Shown piece by piece: positions 20,906 through 32,318 of a stretch of DNA of 64,000 nt. The DNA comes from Butyrivibrio sp. MB2005 (lineage in GTDB: Bacteria > Bacillota > Clostridia > Lachnospirales > Lachnospiraceae). The stretch's first letter is position 1; each line of letters starts with the position of its first letter. Location of the stretch: assembly GCF_000424285.1 (NCBI RefSeq), contig NZ_AUJP01000015.1:51180-115179 (forward strand), in the 5' to 3' direction. Both the position numbers and the translations under genes were made by a program. The notes under the pieces were generated by a model. It ran no database searches. It had not been told where the DNA came from and was given only the letters and a program-made list of their open reading frames with translations.

Positions 20906-21667
20906 ATGTCTAAAAAGCTTGTATCATGGAACGTAAACGGACTTAGAGCCTGCGTCTCTAAGGGAGAATTTCAGAAATTCATGGATAAGGAGCAGCCTGA
21001 TGTAATAGGTCTTCAGGAGACAAAACTCCAGGAGGGACAGATAGAAGTAGAACTCCCCGGCTATCATCAGTATTGGAACTATGCAGATAAAAAGGGCTAT
21101 TCTGGCACTGCACTTTTCACTAAAGAAGAGCCTATTAATGTAACCTACGGACTTGGAATAGATGAGCATGACCATGAAGGAAGAGTTATAACAGCAGAAT
21201 ACCCTGACTACTATCTCATCACAGTCTATGTTCCAAATGCAAAGGAAGACCTTTCAAGACTTGAGTACAGATGCAGATGGGAGGACGATTTCCTCTCCTA
21301 TGTTAAAAAGCTTGAGGAGACTAAGCCTGTAATTTTCTGCGGTGACCTTAACGTTGCCCACAAGGAAATAGATCTTAAAAATCCCAAAACCAACAGAGGC
21401 CATGCGGGATTTACAGATGAAGAAAGAGAAAAATTCGACAACGTAGTTAATTCAGAACTTGTTGATACCTTCAGACATTTTTATCCTGAGCTTGAAGGTG
21501 CTTATTCCTGGTGGAGCTATCGTTTCCAGGCAAGAGCCAAGAATGCGGGCTGGCGTATAGACTATTTCGTAACTTCAAAATCACTTACAGACAGACTTGA
21601 AGATGCAGTGATCTACAAAGATCAGATGGGATCAGACCATTGCCCTGTTGGACTTATTTTAAAATAA
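20906..21667 (+). CDS. exoA: Exodeoxyribonuclease III / AP endonuclease
   Basis: ExoIII-family enzymes cut at abasic sites and trim 3' ends in base-excision repair. The 253 residues have the EEP fold motifs: [10 protein letters not shown] near residue 7, IGLQETKLQ near 33, [14 protein letters not shown] near 148, [21 protein letters not shown] and the end [11 protein letters not shown]. Length is normal. A GGAGAA ribosome site precedes the ATG. It lies 15 bases after the CLC gene and 19 bases before the MBOAT gene, so these may share a transcript. Confidence 0.96.
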   Translation: MSKKLVSWNVNGLRACVSKGEFQKFMDKEQPDVIGLQETKLQEGQIEVELPGYHQYWNYADKKGYSGTALFTKEEPINVTYGLGIDEHDHEGRVITAEYPDYYLITVYVPNAKEDLSRLEYRCRWEDDFLSYVKKLEETKPVIFCGDLNVAHKEIDLKNPKTNRGHAGFTDEEREKFDNVVNSELVDTFRHFYPELEGAYSWWSYRFQARAKNAGWRIDYFVTSKSLTDRLEDAVIYKDQMGSDHCPVGLILK

Positions 21668-21686
21668 AGGCATTGAGATTTAGACC

Positions 21687-23231
21687 ATGTCATTTAATTC
21701 ATTTTCATTTATCTTAATTTTCCTGCCCTTAGTACTGATCGTATGGCACGGATTAAACAAATTAAAAATATGGAAGCTTGCAGACCTTTCACTTGTTGCA
21801 GCTTCCTTAATTTTGTATGGGCTTTTTTCAGTAGAATTTGTATTTATTCTGCTGCTTAGCGCCTTTGTCACTTACTTTTTCGGAAATCTCATAATAAAGT
21901 CAGATGAAAAACTAAAAAAAGGAATAACCATAGCGGCAGTGATTCTGAACTTGCTGCCCCTTGCATATTTTAAGTACACCAACTTTTTCCTTGAAAATGT
22001 ATATGCGATTATTGGAAAAGAGTTCAGAGCCCTGTCTCTGGTTCTTCCCATAGGAATAAGCTTTTACACCTTTTCCCAGATAGCATACATAGTAGATATT
22101 TATCGAGAGAATACTCCTGGACACCCTGCCTTTAATGAAAAAGAAAGCCTTGGAAAAGTATCCATTACTGAGTACCTTCAGTACATTACATATTTTCCCA
22201 AGATAATTCAGGGTCCTATTGCTCTTCCCTATGAAATGATAAGCCAGTTCAGGGATGAGAAAAACAGAAAGCTCGATTCTGAGAAATTCAGAAAAGGCCT
22301 TATTCTTTTTGTAATTGGTCTTTCAAAGAAAATGCTCCTTGGAGATAATCTTGCAAAAATAGCGGATTATGGATTTAAGTACACCTATTACATGGATACC
22401 TTAACAGGAATTCTTGTGCTTATCTCCTATGCTTTCCAGCTTTACTTCGATTTTTCAGGTTACAGCGATATGGCAGAAGGCATAAGCCTTATGATAGGTT
22501 TTGAGCTTCCCCAGAACTTTAATTCACCCTACAAAGCAAAGAGCGTGCGAAACCTCTGGCAGAGATGGCACATGACTCTTACAAGATTCTTTGTAAGATA
22601 CGTATATATTCCTCTTGGAGGTTCAAGAAAAGGAAAAAGACGTACTGCACTTAATGTACTTATAATCTTTTTACTTAGCGGACTTTGGCACGGTGCAGGC
22701 TGGACCTACATCTGCTGGGGCCTTGTTATGGGAATTGTTGTTGTATGGGACGACCTTGGAATCATTGCAACTAAGGGAGATTTAAAGAAGCATTATCTTT
22801 TGATGAAAGAACCACTTCTTGTAATTCCCGAAAAACTTGGACAGGTTCTGACATTTTGCGCATTCCTCATATCCCTGGTATTTTTCAGATCCCAGGATAT
22901 GACCTATGCTTTGCAGATGTTTAAGCAGTTCTTTATCTTTACATGGCCTGGCTTTATGTACAAAACATCGGCAATGCTTGATCTATCGGAAAATTACCTG
23001 CTTCTTACGGCGGCAGGACTATATGCAAAAGAGTTAAAAAACAACATTTATCTTGCAAGCTGGATTATCCTTGTAGCCATATCATTTTTCGTTAATTCAA
23101 GGAAAAACTCAAGAGAGATTGCCTATGGCGAAGTTCCGGGAAAAGGCTTTACCGCACTTTTGATAATCTTTTTTGCATGGTCATTTATATCACTTTCACA
23201 GGTGAGTACATTTATTTATTTTCAGTTTTAG
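21687..23231 (+). CDS. MBOAT-family O-acyltransferase (AlgI/DltB-like)
   Basis: A 514-residue polytopic membrane protein of the MBOAT family, which moves acyl groups across the membrane onto extracellular polymers. The core motifs are YLQYITYFPKIIQGPIA near residue 165, a YFDFSGYSDMAEG segment near 252, RWHMTLTRFFVRYVYIPLGGS near 292 and the catalytic His in LLSGLWHGAGWTY near 331. The following gene encodes an anchored SGNH-like protein, so the pair looks like an O-acetylation machine for a cell-wall or surface glycan. The true polymer is unknown. No dlt or alginate genes are nearby. Confidence 0.9.
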   Translation: MSFNSFSFILIFLPLVLIVWHGLNKLKIWKLADLSLVAASLILYGLFSVEFVFILLLSAFVTYFFGNLIIKSDEKLKKGITIAAVILNLLPLAYFKYTNFFLENVYAIIGKEFRALSLVLPIGISFYTFSQIAYIVDIYRENTPGHPAFNEKESLGKVSITEYLQYITYFPKIIQGPIALPYEMISQFRDEKNRKLDSEKFRKGLILFVIGLSKKMLLGDNLAKIADYGFKYTYYMDTLTGILVLISYAFQLYFDFSGYSDMAEGISLMIGFELPQNFNSPYKAKSVRNLWQRWHMTLTRFFVRYVYIPLGGSRKGKRRTALNVLIIFLLSGLWHGAGWTYICWGLVMGIVVVWDDLGIIATKGDLKKHYLLMKEPLLVIPEKLGQVLTFCAFLISLVFFRSQDMTYALQMFKQFFIFTWPGFMYKTSAMLDLSENYLLLTAAGLYAKELKNNIYLASWIILVAISFFVNSRKNSREIAYGEVPGKGFTALLIIFFAWSFISLSQVSTFIYFQF

Positions 23232-23307
23232 ACTTAAGAAAAGAATGCAGACATGAATCTCAAATGATGAAAAATGCCTGTGTGAAGAATAAGTTTGGAG
23301 AATACTT

Positions 23308-24399
23308 TTGAAAGAAAAAAAAGACAGTTCAAACTTCATAAAGCGATTTGCCATAGGAGTAGTATCGGTACTTGTTCTTATCGCTCTTGTAGTTATAGTG
23401 TTTGATCCATTTTTTCACTATCATAAGCCCTGGCTTGGACTAAAAGCTGTGCTTAACGATAAGGAATATCAGTGCATTGGCACGCTTCGACACTTTGATT
23501 ACGATGCACTTATAGTCGGTTCATCCGTTGTGGAAAACAATGACAACAGCTGGTTCGACCAGGCTTATAACTGCAAATCCATAAAGGCGGTTCGATCCTA
23601 CGGCGCTACAGCGGACCTTTGCTATCTTATAGATGAGGCGTATAAGTCAGGGAACGATATAACAAAGATTTTCTACAACATCGATCCATCTTCGCTTATC
23701 GCAGATACAGAGCCCACCTATGAATCAACGGGCTGCCCCATGTATCTGTATGATAACAACCCTTTTAATGACATTCAGTATCTGTTCAATAAAGGAGTAA
23801 TCCTGGAGAAAATCCCTTATATGATAGTCAACTCATACATTGCGGATTATGACGAGAACCTGTCCTATAACTGGGCAAAATGGAAAAGCTTTGATTCCGG
23901 AAGTATCCTTGGCCTGTATTTCAGACAAAAAGAAGTAAAGCCCATGCTGGATGAAAAGGTTTATGAAGAACAGCTAAGGGGAAATATCGAGCTTCTTACA
24001 AGTGAACTTAAAAATCATCCTGATACGGACTTCTATCTCTACTTCCCCTCCTACTCCATGCTTTGGTGGGATGGCGTATACAGATCGGGCGAAAGAGATG
24101 CCTTCATATATGCGGAAAAAGAGATGATAAAAGAGCTTTTAAAATATGAAAATGCCAAAGTTTACTTTTTCCAAAATGACAGTGAAGTCATAACAAATTT
24201 GGAGAACTACCTCGATACCATCCATTTTTCTCCTGAGATAAATAAGAGAATGCTGGATAAGATGGCAGCTGATGAAGACAGACTAACAATAGATAACTAT
24301 GAAGATAAGCTTGATGAGATGAAGGAATTCTCTGATAAAATAGTAAATGAACTGGTTATTCCTTATGAAGAACAGGAAAAGTTCAACTACGAGCAATAA
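23308..24399 (+). CDS. Membrane-anchored SGNH/DltD-like protein, partner of the MBOAT acyltransferase
   Basis: 363 residues with one N-terminal membrane helix (about 12-32) and an extracytoplasmic domain. A GSSVVENN block near residue 71 gives the SGNH block I Ser, and LDTIHFSPEIN near 310 gives an Asp-x-x-His pair, so a catalytic triad is plausible. The start is TTG at 23308, preceded by GGAG at good spacing. Such proteins complete the transfer from an MBOAT carrier to the polymer. The family name is unsure, as overall similarity to DltD or AlgJ cannot be measured by eye. Confidence 0.72.
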   Translation: MKEKKDSSNFIKRFAIGVVSVLVLIALVVIVFDPFFHYHKPWLGLKAVLNDKEYQCIGTLRHFDYDALIVGSSVVENNDNSWFDQAYNCKSIKAVRSYGATADLCYLIDEAYKSGNDITKIFYNIDPSSLIADTEPTYESTGCPMYLYDNNPFNDIQYLFNKGVILEKIPYMIVNSYIADYDENLSYNWAKWKSFDSGSILGLYFRQKEVKPMLDEKVYEEQLRGNIELLTSELKNHPDTDFYLYFPSYSMLWWDGVYRSGERDAFIYAEKEMIKELLKYENAKVYFFQNDSEVITNLENYLDTIHFSPEINKRMLDKMAADEDRLTIDNYEDKLDEMKEFSDKIVNELVIPYEEQEKFNYEQ

Positions 24400-24425
24400 A
24401 CAAAGCAACCTTTGAACATAAAAAT

Positions 24426-24454
24426 GCCCCTTTGAATCCTGTATTCAAAGGGGC
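24426..24454. terminator. Bidirectional terminator between convergent genes
   Basis: GCCCCTTTGAAT and ATTCAAAGGGGC form a perfect 12-bp stem with a 5-base loop. On the minus strand it is followed by TTTTTAT, a good U tract for the rpiR-type gene; the plus-strand tail is weaker. Confidence 0.88.
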
Positions 24455-24480
24455 TTAATATCTATATAAGGTTTGCAGAA

Positions 24481-25338
24481 TCAGTAATTAACCATGTCAT
24501 GGAACAGGTCATAGGAATCCTGCAGGTGCTGGCGGATATTCTTAAAGTCTTTATTGGCAACTGCCGTATAAAGAGTATCCACAAGGAAAAGCTGTGCAAA
24601 TCTTGAGCTTGTAACACCACTCTTTTTATCTATTTCAGGAGATGTGGTAAACATTACATGATCGCAGCCCTGTGCAAGAGGACTGTTACCAAGCTTTGTT
24701 ATGGCAACCGTTGCAGCGCCTCTTGTCTTTGCAATCTTAAGAATCTGCATTATCTCTTCAGTTTTTCCTGAATCACAGATAAATATTGCAACATCGCCGG
24801 GTTTAAGCTGTGCTGCATTCATGAGACTGTTGTGAAAATCCTCATTGTAGGTCACATGATAGGACAATCTCTGGAATTTGGTATATAGGTCATAGGCCGC
24901 AAGTCCGCTGCTACCAACACCGAAGATCCTGATTATATCTGCAGAAACTATGGAATCAACAGCACCTTCAAAGGACTTTGCATCAAAAAGTCTGTAGGTG
25001 GTCTGAATCGCCTGAGTGCTTGTGGCGCAGATGTTATCAGCAATTGCCTGCATGGAAGTATACTGATCGATGTCCTTAAACTCGATCTTTGGACCTTCCT
25101 TCTCGGCATTATTTGCATTGGTGAAAAGCTCATGCTTTAAACCCTTAAGTCCGGTATATCCAAGAGATTTGGAAAAACGGCTCCAGGTAGCCTGAGTGGT
25201 TCCTGAGTCCTCAGCAAGCTCTGCCACTGTCTTATTAAAGATGCTGGCATCATTTTTTAAACAGTAGTCAGCTGCCTTTCTCTCTTCTCTTGTAAGATTT
25301 GTATAAACGCTTTTAATTCTCTCTTCAAGGATACTCAT
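24481..25338 (-). CDS. RpiR/MurR-family transcriptional regulator (HTH and SIS domains)
   Basis: RpiR-family regulators sense phosphosugars through a SIS domain. The 285 residues have the N-terminal HTH_6 (TREERKAADYCLKND, then VAELAEDSGTTQATWSRFSKSLGYTGLKGLK). The SIS domain runs from about 110 to 260, with RIFGVGSSGLAAYDL and ICDSGKTEEIMQI. ATG at 25338 follows AAGGAG. No sugar-metabolism gene is adjacent, so the target is not shown by context. It is convergent with the SGNH-like gene. Confidence 0.93.
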   Translation of the reverse strand: MSILEERIKSVYTNLTREERKAADYCLKNDASIFNKTVAELAEDSGTTQATWSRFSKSLGYTGLKGLKHELFTNANNAEKEGPKIEFKDIDQYTSMQAIADNICATSTQAIQTTYRLFDAKSFEGAVDSIVSADIIRIFGVGSSGLAAYDLYTKFQRLSYHVTYNEDFHNSLMNAAQLKPGDVAIFICDSGKTEEIMQILKIAKTRGAATVAITKLGNSPLAQGCDHVMFTTSPEIDKKSGVTSSRFAQLFLVDTLYTAVANKDFKNIRQHLQDSYDLFHDMVNY

Positions 25339-25554
25339 ATTTATCTCCTTAATCCCCTATGGTTACAGTATATCGCAAAACCACTAAGAATATTATTAAA
25401 TTACAATAACAAACAATGAATATTTATTAAAATTCTATAAACGATATTATGTATATGAATTATTTGATATACTAATTACTAGGCAATTATTAACTTTTAC
25501 TTGTAACTTTTAACTTTTCGGATTAATTGTCCGCATCAGAAAGGAGATTTAGCT

Positions 25555-26094
25555 ATGAAATGGGTTTGCTCAGTATGTGGTTACGTTCATGAGGGAGATA
25601 CTCCGCCCGCAGAATGCCCTGTATGTCATGCACCTGCAGAGAAGTTCACAAAGCAGGAAGGCGATATGGTATGGGCTGCAGAACATGTTGTTGGAGTAGC
25701 AAAAGGTGCACCGGATGATATTCTCGAGGATCTTAGAAGTAATTTTACCGGTGAATGCTCAGAGGTTGGTATGTACCTTGCTATGAGTCGTCAGGCTTAC
25801 AGAGAGGGATATCCGGAAGTAGGTGATTACTATGCAAAGGCTGCATGGGAAGAGGCAGAGCATGCTGCAAAGTTTGCTGAGCTTTTAGGTGAAGTTTTGA
25901 CTGACTCCACAAAGAAAAATCTTCAGATGAGAGTTGATGCAGAAAATGGCGCAACAGCCGGAAAGACCGACCTTGCTAAACGTGCTAAGGCACTTGATCT
26001 TGATGCAATCCATGATACAGTTCATGAGATGGCAAGAGACGAAGCAAGACACGGTAAAGCTTTCAAGGGACTCCTTGACAGATACTTTAGCTAA
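25555..26094 (+). CDS. Reverse rubrerythrin (rubredoxin-like N-terminus, ferritin-like di-iron domain)
   Basis: Rubrerythrins reduce hydrogen peroxide in anaerobes using a di-iron site fed by a rubredoxin centre. Here the rubredoxin-like FeS4 motif ([14 protein letters not shown] and CPVCHAP) is at the N-terminus, the reverse arrangement known in clostridia. The di-iron ligands are in [25 protein letters not shown] and DEARHGKAF. The 179-residue length is normal. AAGGAG precedes the ATG. It stands alone with a 216-bp AT-rich upstream gap in which I could not identify a clear PerR box. Confidence 0.95.
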   Translation: MKWVCSVCGYVHEGDTPPAECPVCHAPAEKFTKQEGDMVWAAEHVVGVAKGAPDDILEDLRSNFTGECSEVGMYLAMSRQAYREGYPEVGDYYAKAAWEEAEHAAKFAELLGEVLTDSTKKNLQMRVDAENGATAGKTDLAKRAKALDLDAIHDTVHEMARDEARHGKAFKGLLDRYFS

Positions 26095-26128
26095 AGCGAA
26101 TATCACAGACTAAGAAAGCAGAGAACCA

Positions 26129-28033
26129 ATGGAGCAATCTGTTGGTTCTCTTTCAATAAAAAATCTCACGTGCGCAGAATTTCAGACTGTTATGGAAAGT
26201 AAAACATTAAAAGAATTTACTGAAAAATACATATCCGATCGCCAGATGTGCTGGGAAATGGACCAGCAGGTGATGAGTGACCTTTCATTTTCAAAATGGA
26301 AGGATGCTCTTGTTGCGCGCTCTGAGATAATGCGAAAAATCTATCTTGAAAACGAAAAGTTCCTCTCTGATCTAAAGAAGGAACTTGAATCCGAAATATC
26401 TCCCGAATTTTACGAACAACTTTTTAATACATTAAAGCTTCTTTATGACGGCGGTTTTGATGATCTTTTCATAATGCGCACAATAGTTAACAGGCTACTG
26501 CCTTATTATGAAAAGAACAACGATTATCCAAAGATTCTTTTTCTAAGGAAAGTCATAGCCTATGAACACTATGAATTCTACGGAAGACTTTCCCATGAAG
26601 AGGGAATGGATAAGGCTATAGAACTCTATGAAAAGACCATAGAGCTGAAAGAACACTACGAAGAACTTACCGACAGAGCTGACAGAAGAGCCATTTTTGT
26701 CTGCTACAGTAATCTCGTGGCTATTTTAGCTAATGAAAAAGAAGATACATCTGCGAAGATTTTTAAATATATTGATGAAGCTCTCAGCTTCTGGCAATCT
26801 GACGTGGTTCAGAAAATAGACGGGGACGATACAGAGTTTAGAGAGCGCATGGATAAGCTTGAAACTGAGATACTCTACGGCATTGACACCTCTAAGATAA
26901 AGGATGAGGAACTTAGAGAAGAATATAAGGATCTCGTTCGCAGGCTTAAAAAGAAAATTACAGCGGACGGTCTTGAAGACACCGACGGAGGCCTCTTTAG
27001 AGCTGAGATAAAGTGCAGACTCCTTGAAGGGGAGACCCCTGAGAATCTGATAAATGAGATTATTTCTCATATAGATAACCTTGGAGAGCTTGATTATAAG
27101 GATGATAATGCAATAGAAAAGCTCCTTGATTACCACAACAGTGGCTGCGAGATTTTTGACATCTTTGAAATGTCAGAGAACAGGCACGAGCTTGAGGAGA
27201 AATTCATACCAAGATTTGTCAGCAAAATAACTGATATCCATGCCCATATCCCCTTTGGATTCTGGACCGGAGTTGTGGATGATGCCTGCGCCGAGTGGTT
27301 TAGTAATGCTGCGCCTTATGATAAAAATCCTGCCCGCAAGGCAGATATGCTGCTTAAGCTTGTTATTAGCAGGCAGCCCATAACCTACATTCACTCTCTT
27401 ATGGTAGGCGAAATTGCAGCAAGAATCGCCATCTCCATAGTAAAAGATAATCCGTCATTTTTCGTAGGACTTCTTGGAATAAAGAGTAAAGATGAAGTAA
27501 GAAACAGACAGGATGACCTTTGTGATTATGCAACAAAGGCAGCTCTACTTCATGATTGCGGAAAATGTGAAATCGTAGAGGTTGTAAACAGACAGCACAG
27601 ACACCTCTACAATGAAGAATATAATGTTATAAAAATGCATCCGGACAAAGGCTTTGAGATGCTAAAGCACGATCCTGAATTTGATAAGTATTTTGATATC
27701 ATCAGAGGTCATCACAAGAGCTATGATGGAAAGAGCGGTTATCCTCAGAATTTTGATAATGTCCATTCAAGATATAAACCCATGATAGACCTTATCACCA
27801 TAGCTGACTGTATTGATGCCGCAACGGATATTCTTGGCAGAAATTATACAAAAAGTAAGGACTTTAACACGGTCTACAATGAACTGGTAGCAGGAAGTGG
27901 AACAATATACAACCCGGATATTGTTAAGCTTCTTAGCACAGATAAAGCTCTCTATCAGGACCTTTTGTACCTGACAGCAGAGGGAAGATTTGAAGTATAC
28001 TACAGAGCATACAGAGAAATTATTCTAAGATAA
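26129..28033 (+). CDS. HD-GYP-like domain protein, paralogue 1
   Basis: 634 residues. The N-terminal two thirds is helical with TPR-like pattern (YEKTIELKEHYEEL). The C-terminus is an HD domain of HD-GYP type: YIHSLMVGEIAARIA, LLHDCGKCEIVEVVNRQ, HPDKGFEML, and RGHHKSYDGKSGYPQNF. HD-GYP enzymes degrade c-di-GMP; the family HHExxDGxGYP motif here has Lys in place of Glu, so metal binding or activity may differ. No membrane segment is seen. It is homologous along its whole length to the protein at 39739. The ribosome site is weak (AGAG). Confidence 0.85.
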   Translation: MEQSVGSLSIKNLTCAEFQTVMESKTLKEFTEKYISDRQMCWEMDQQVMSDLSFSKWKDALVARSEIMRKIYLENEKFLSDLKKELESEISPEFYEQLFNTLKLLYDGGFDDLFIMRTIVNRLLPYYEKNNDYPKILFLRKVIAYEHYEFYGRLSHEEGMDKAIELYEKTIELKEHYEELTDRADRRAIFVCYSNLVAILANEKEDTSAKIFKYIDEALSFWQSDVVQKIDGDDTEFRERMDKLETEILYGIDTSKIKDEELREEYKDLVRRLKKKITADGLEDTDGGLFRAEIKCRLLEGETPENLINEIISHIDNLGELDYKDDNAIEKLLDYHNSGCEIFDIFEMSENRHELEEKFIPRFVSKITDIHAHIPFGFWTGVVDDACAEWFSNAAPYDKNPARKADMLLKLVISRQPITYIHSLMVGEIAARIAISIVKDNPSFFVGLLGIKSKDEVRNRQDDLCDYATKAALLHDCGKCEIVEVVNRQHRHLYNEEYNVIKMHPDKGFEMLKHDPEFDKYFDIIRGHHKSYDGKSGYPQNFDNVHSRYKPMIDLITIADCIDAATDILGRNYTKSKDFNTVYNELVAGSGTIYNPDIVKLLSTDKALYQDLLYLTAEGRFEVYYRAYREIILR

Positions 28034-28070
28034 AAATTCACATAAGATAGCATGTAAGCTGCATGCTATC

Positions 28071-28931
28071 TTATCTTTTTGTTATCCGTCTGTAATCACC
28101 GGGGGTCATGCCACATTCTCTTTTAAAATACCTGTTAAAATGATAAATATTTGTAAAGCCGCTTTGCTCCGCAACTTCTGCAATGTGAAGCTCCTGGTTT
28201 GTCAGAAGGTGTTTTGCTTTGTCTATCCTTGCTGCAAGAAGATCATCCTTGGGAGAAGTATAGAAAAAGGTCTTGTAGTAATGATAGAACTGACTTCGCC
28301 CGAGATTTGTCAGAGAACACATCTTATCAATAGTCCACTCATCGCTGCAGTTATTTAGCATCTCTACTCTAAACGCAGTGAGCATGGAATAGTTAACTGC
28401 CTGCTCAGGTACACTTGTTGGAAGTGAAAGACTTCGCTCAGCAGTGATAATAAGCTCCCTAATTAAAAGATCGATCATCCTCTCTCGCCTTATCTGCTTT
28501 GAGAGATACTCAAATTGGAGTTTTCTTAGAATCTCGATTATGGGCTCATCATCCGCCGGTCTGAAAATAGTATTTAGAGGAATCTGTACGCCCTGAATCT
28601 CTGAGGGCTCGCAGGTAAAATGTGCAAAGGAGTTGATGAATCTCTTTTGTGCCTGGTAATACTGAAGGCTCCCGGGGGAATACAAAATGCAGTCACCGGG
28701 CCTGGCCGTAACTCTAAGTAGCTTATTGCCATCTCTGTACACAGGCTTATTGTCCACTTCTCTGTCACTTTCCTGCTCATAGGCAGATATATCCACATTA
28801 TCATAGGGAAAATAGAAATCCATTTTTGAAGCAAGATGAAGAAAAAGATAATCATCTCTCCCCTCAGGTCTGTATATTGTATCCCTGTCAGGATTGTGGA
28901 AATTGTAGCCGCAGTAGTCTGTTCTAAACAT
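28071..28931 (-). CDS. AraC-family transcriptional regulator
   Basis: 286 residues. An N-terminal cupin-like sensing domain (YLFLHLASKMDFYF, ARPGDCILYSPGS) is followed by the AraC DNA-binding domain at the C-terminus: WTIDKMCSLTNLGRSQFYHYYKTFF, HIAEVAEQSGFTNIYHFNRYFKRECGMTPGDYR, the last part being the family signature. It is divergent from abfA across a 169-bp gap, so it probably controls that arabinofuranosidase gene in response to a plant-derived sugar. The ligand is unknown. Confidence 0.93.
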   Translation of the reverse strand: MFRTDYCGYNFHNPDRDTIYRPEGRDDYLFLHLASKMDFYFPYDNVDISAYEQESDREVDNKPVYRDGNKLLRVTARPGDCILYSPGSLQYYQAQKRFINSFAHFTCEPSEIQGVQIPLNTIFRPADDEPIIEILRKLQFEYLSKQIRRERMIDLLIRELIITAERSLSLPTSVPEQAVNYSMLTAFRVEMLNNCSDEWTIDKMCSLTNLGRSQFYHYYKTFFYTSPKDDLLAARIDKAKHLLTNQELHIAEVAEQSGFTNIYHFNRYFKRECGMTPGDYRRITKR

Positions 28932-29022
28932 GACAAATCCCCTTATATAGAATCATCTCATAATAATCAATATGAAATATACCGGACAAAAAGTCAATAT
29001 TTTCGGAATAAAAGCTATTTAA

Positions 29023-30609
<1,587 letters not shown>

Positions 30610-30635
30610 AAATCTCTAAATAACTCTCTTTTTTA

Positions 30636-30678
30636 AAATTCCTCGTATGGTAAAATGTACCCTATGAGGAATTTTTTT
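30636..30678 (+). terminator. Terminator after abfA, overlapping the next gene's start
   Basis: AAATTCCTC (30636-30644) pairs with GAGGAATTT (30666-30674), with further pairing inside (GGTA and TACC), and a T run from 30672. Both candidate ATGs of the next gene (30655 and 30664) lie inside this stem-loop. Confidence 0.75.
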
Positions 30679-32190
30679 ATTAAAAAATCGAAATACATAT
30701 TTTTTCTGATATCGGCAATGGCCTTTCTGATGCTGGCTTCAAGGTCATCATTTTTGTATGTGTTCAACAACTGGGATGACGCCAACAGCTATCTGTCTGT
30801 AGGAAAAGCGCTCTTTAACGGCAAAATGCCATACAGGGATGTCTTTGATCAAAAGGGAATGTACCTGTATTTTTTCTATGGTCTTGCCTATCTTGTTTCC
30901 CATACCACCTTTGCAGGAGTTTATATCCTTGAAGTGATCCTGGCATTTTTCAATATCCTTGGATTCTATAAGATATTAAGGCTCTACACAGGAGAAAAGA
31001 CATCACTTATATTTGCTCCTTTGACCTTTGTGGTAGCCGTTGTTTCAAAGAGCTTTTGGTGGGGCGGCGCTGCCGAGGAGATATGCCTTCCCTTCTATGT
31101 GTGGGGACTGTACCTTATCGTCAGATATTTCAGGGAAGATTATCATGAAAAGACCATGCCCATGAAGCAGGTCTTCTTTGGAGGAATCCTTGCAGGAATA
31201 ATTGCAAATATCAAGTTCACGGGCCTTGGCTTTTTCTTTGCATGGATGATGATGGTGTGGTTTTCCTTTATATTTAGAAAAGAATTTGCAGCTAGTATCA
31301 AGGCCTGCTTGGTATTTCTCTTTGGAATGTTTGTTACATTTATTCCCTGGATAATCTACTTTGGTATTCAGGGCGGCCTTTATGAGTGGTACTGGGGATA
31401 TGTTTATATCAATGTATTCCTCTATCCCAAGACAGAAGGCGCAGGTCTTGGAAGCCTTATTTACTCACTGGCCAAGATACTGTATTTTCTCATTCGTGAT
31501 AATTATCAGTACTTTGCTTTTGTAATAGTCGGATTGATCTATGCTGTATTTTCAAAGACAGAAAAGTTCCTTGGAAGGCTTGTGGTGCCGGTGCTTTTTG
31601 CCTTTTTATTCCTTGGAATATTCATAGGCGGAAGAACCCTTCCCTACTACTCTCTTCCACTGTCTGTTTTTGCGGTATTTGGCTTTGCACTTTTGGGCTC
31701 TGCCCTGGAGATGCTCTTTACCAAAGAGACAGACTCTGACATAGGAAAAAAGGAATACGGAATCCTGATGTTCCTTGGATGCGGCGCAGCAGTACTTTTA
31801 TCAATGCTTTTTATCTACAATACATCCATGAACATATCCTATATGAAGGACACAGATGAGAGCTTTTTCCTCTTTAGATTCAGAGATGAAGTTCTTGAAA
31901 AAGAAGACCCTACCCTTCTGAATGTGGGCTGTCTTGATGCGGGACTTTACACACTTACAGACATAGTTCCCAGCTGCAGGTGGTTTCAGACACAGACCCT
32001 GGATGTACCGGAGCCTCAAAATAACCCATACCTTGAGCAGGACAGATATGTAAGGGAAGGCCTTGTTGATTTTGTTATAGCAAGGGATTCATATCCGGAG
32101 TGCATCTATGATAAATATGAACTGATAGACAGTGAGGATTACAGCTTTAGCGGCAGTGACTTTAAGTATTATCTTTTCAGGAAGAAATAA
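30655..32190 (+). CDS. Polytopic membrane protein, GT-C glycosyltransferase-like
   Basis: 511 residues with about 10-12 hydrophobic segments. The first loop carries NNWDDANSYLSVGKALFNGKMPYRDVFDQKGMYLYFFYG, with the Asp-rich and DxFDxKGM pattern of GT-C type (family 39-like) sugar transferases, which use polyprenyl-phosphate sugars. A soluble C-terminal part of about 100 residues follows. The real start is uncertain: ATG at 30655 or 30664, neither with a clear ribosome site, both inside the abfA terminator hairpin. The specific substrate cannot be read. Confidence 0.75.
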   Translation: MYPMRNFFIKKSKYIFFLISAMAFLMLASRSSFLYVFNNWDDANSYLSVGKALFNGKMPYRDVFDQKGMYLYFFYGLAYLVSHTTFAGVYILEVILAFFNILGFYKILRLYTGEKTSLIFAPLTFVVAVVSKSFWWGGAAEEICLPFYVWGLYLIVRYFREDYHEKTMPMKQVFFGGILAGIIANIKFTGLGFFFAWMMMVWFSFIFRKEFAASIKACLVFLFGMFVTFIPWIIYFGIQGGLYEWYWGYVYINVFLYPKTEGAGLGSLIYSLAKILYFLIRDNYQYFAFVIVGLIYAVFSKTEKFLGRLVVPVLFAFLFLGIFIGGRTLPYYSLPLSVFAVFGFALLGSALEMLFTKETDSDIGKKEYGILMFLGCGAAVLLSMLFIYNTSMNISYMKDTDESFFLFRFRDEVLEKEDPTLLNVGCLDAGLYTLTDIVPSCRWFQTQTLDVPEPQNNPYLEQDRYVREGLVDFVIARDSYPECIYDKYELIDSEDYSFSGSDFKYYLFRKK

Positions 32191-32318
32191 TGCATAGTTT
32201 TTTATTTTCCTCACAAATTCAATATTCTATAGTTATCTTATAGGTGTTAGAATGAAAATAGTGCATATCCATGCATTAGATAAACTTATTAATAATTTTA
32301 AGGCAAAAGGAGACAAAT

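Noticed and set aside
25339..25554. PerR or Fur box before reverse rubrerythrin
   Set aside because: Only AT-rich partial matches, too weak to call.
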